Of a DNA stretch of 7,145 nucleotides, positions 6,283 to 7,145 are shown in pieces (the first letter of the stretch is position 1; each line of letters starts with the position of its first letter). The notes under the pieces were generated by a model that was not told where the DNA came from, searched no databases, and was given only the letters and a program-made list of their open reading frames with translations. A program made the translations under genes and the position numbers. Source of the stretch: Alphaproteobacteria bacterium (lineage in GTDB: Bacteria; Pseudomonadota; Alphaproteobacteria; Thalassobaculales; Thalassobaculaceae); assembly GCA_028822575.1 (NCBI GenBank), contig JAPKDN010000167.1, forward strand, positions 1 to 7,145, read 5' to 3'.

Positions 6283-7145
6283 ATGATGGATTTTGGCTGG
6301 ATTGGACCAAGGGTCCTAATCAAGCCTGTTGCGACATGGGGTACCTTGCGAGGGCTGCTTCCCGGCGTGGGGCTCGCGGCGGAAGGAATGATTCTCGCCT
6401 TCGTCTTTTTCACCGCGTTGAATGTCGATCTCGCCAACGGAATTTACTCCGACATCAAAGGATGGATCGAGTCAGCGCTGAATTGATACTACATCAGCGC
6501 GGTCACGATAATGTTGTTCGTATGTTTCTATTTGATGTGTAGCCGACATGGCCTAATCAGGTTGGGCGACGAAGACTCCAGGCCCGAATTGAGCAATTTC
6601 TCATGGTTTGCCATTCTGTTTTCGGCGGGTGTCAGGATTGGCTTGCTGTTCTTCGGGCTCGACGAGCTGATCTTCTATTTCGATACGTCGGCGGCCTGGG
6701 GCTATCCAAACAACTCCCAAGCCGATCACGCCGGGATAACCAAGATGACCGTCGACCTAGGTGTTGCGGCGATGTGGGTCACCTATTTCCAACTGGGTTT
6801 CCGCGGCTGGGCCGTCTACGCGATGGTCGGTCTGTGTCAGGCATATTTCGGTTTCCGCAAGAAGCTCCCGCTGATTCTGCGCTCGACGCTGTATCCGGTC
6901 ATCGGTGAGCGAATTTATGGCCTAATCGGTCATGCAGTGGATCTGCCCGCGGAGTTTGGCACCGTGTTTGGCGTCGCGACTTCTCTCGGTCTGAGGGGCA
7001 GCCAGATGGCTGTGTGCCTAAACCACTTGTTCGAAACTGACGCCGGAACCACCACTCAGGTCATCTTGATTGGGTTCATTTCTATGGACGCGACCATGTT
7101 GGCGGTTTCTGGCGTCGGTGATGGAAGCTAGATCATCTCCTGGTG
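6283..7145 (+). pseudogene. Decayed BCCT-family (betaine/choline/carnitine) transporter, runs off the right edge
   Basis: One reading frame shows clear BCCT content interrupted by two stops. Likeness begins near 6350. TM1 (MILAFVFFTALNVD) leads into IYSDIKGWIESALN, then TGA at 6484-6486 exactly where the family has Trp (LN-W-YYI). The same frame goes on with YYISAVTIMLFVCFYLMCSRHG, RPELSNFSWFAILFSAG, GIGLLFFG-like, WAVYAMVGLCQAYFGFRKKLPL, RSTLYPVIGERIYG, FGTVFGVATSLGL and TTTQVILI. It stops again at TAG (7129-7131) where a Lys codon is expected, and then reads IISW. Intact BCCT proteins have about 500 or more residues and 12 membrane helices; only the first third or so lies here. Conserved sites are also changed: GMGIG to GVRIG, AEP to DEL, FHWGxHxW to FQLGFRGW. 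The family imports compatible solutes or DMSP with Na+ or H+. The true start is unclear; the ATG at 6283 is only the first in frame, and nothing before about 6350 resembles the family. Confidence 0.85.

Noticed and set aside
6304..6316. Small inverted repeat GGACC-AAG-GGTCC.
   Set aside because: A 5-bp stem is expected by chance in a window of this size, and nothing else ties it to an element.
6484..6486. TGA read as Trp through an altered genetic code, which would rescue the BCCT gene.
   Set aside because: The NTF2-like gene ends properly at a TGA, and the transporter has a second stop (TAG) plus many damaging substitutions.
6063..6542. Plus-strand 159-residue open frame with GTG start upstream of and overlapping the BCCT remnant.
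   Set aside because: No Shine-Dalgarno, atypical codon use, Arg-rich second half overlapping the BCCT frame, and no family recognised; kept only as a note on the AT-rich region.

Overview
This window looks like chromosomal DNA of an alphaproteobacterium, plausibly a Rhodospirillales-type or marine relative. The evidence is GC-rich coding DNA (roughly 60% or more by eye), a complete ubiquinone-type UbiD, a PmbA/TldE homologue, and a BCCT transporter remnant of the kind common in such genomes. The taxonomic call is an inference from gene style; there is no rRNA or other marker here.

Layout. (1) The left 4.2 kb is a minus-strand array read from right to left: ubiD (4221-2710), an inosine-uridine-type nucleoside hydrolase (2665-1733), a small LsrG/ABM-type dimeric alpha-beta barrel protein (1702-1385) and pmbA/tldE (1307 to beyond the left edge). 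The gaps are 44, 30 and 77 nt with no clear terminator between genes, so co-transcription is plausible. (2) An intergenic segment of about 110 bp separates ubiD from a divergent plus-strand pair: a GT4-family glycosyltransferase (4330-5433) and, 20 nt downstream with a strong Shine-Dalgarno, an NTF2/SnoaL-like protein (5454-5915). (3) From 5916 to about 6350 GC falls to about 43% by line count and no convincing gene is visible. (4) From about 6350 to the right edge lies a decayed BCCT-family (betaine/choline/carnitine/DMSP-type) transporter. It is interrupted by an in-frame TGA at 6484-6486, where the family has Trp, and an in-frame TAG at 7129-7131. It also carries many substitutions at family-conserved positions.

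How the genes fit together. UbiD decarboxylates the polyprenyl-4-hydroxybenzoate intermediate of ubiquinone synthesis, with prenylated FMN as cofactor. PmbA/TldE is the partner subunit of the TldD metalloprotease. The nucleoside hydrolase releases bases from ribonucleosides. The ABM protein may act on quinols or on a phosphorylated LsrG-type substrate. No established pathway joins the four, so the array may simply be a housekeeping/salvage cluster. The glycosyltransferase stands apart from any visible polysaccharide cluster, and its acceptor cannot be read from the sequence.

I do not see a defence system, CRISPR array, RNA gene, integrase or intact insertion sequence. The most noteworthy item is the BCCT pseudogene with its AT-rich upstream flank. 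The others are the unusual gene mixture downstream of ubiD and the orphan glycosyltransferase/NTF2-like pair.
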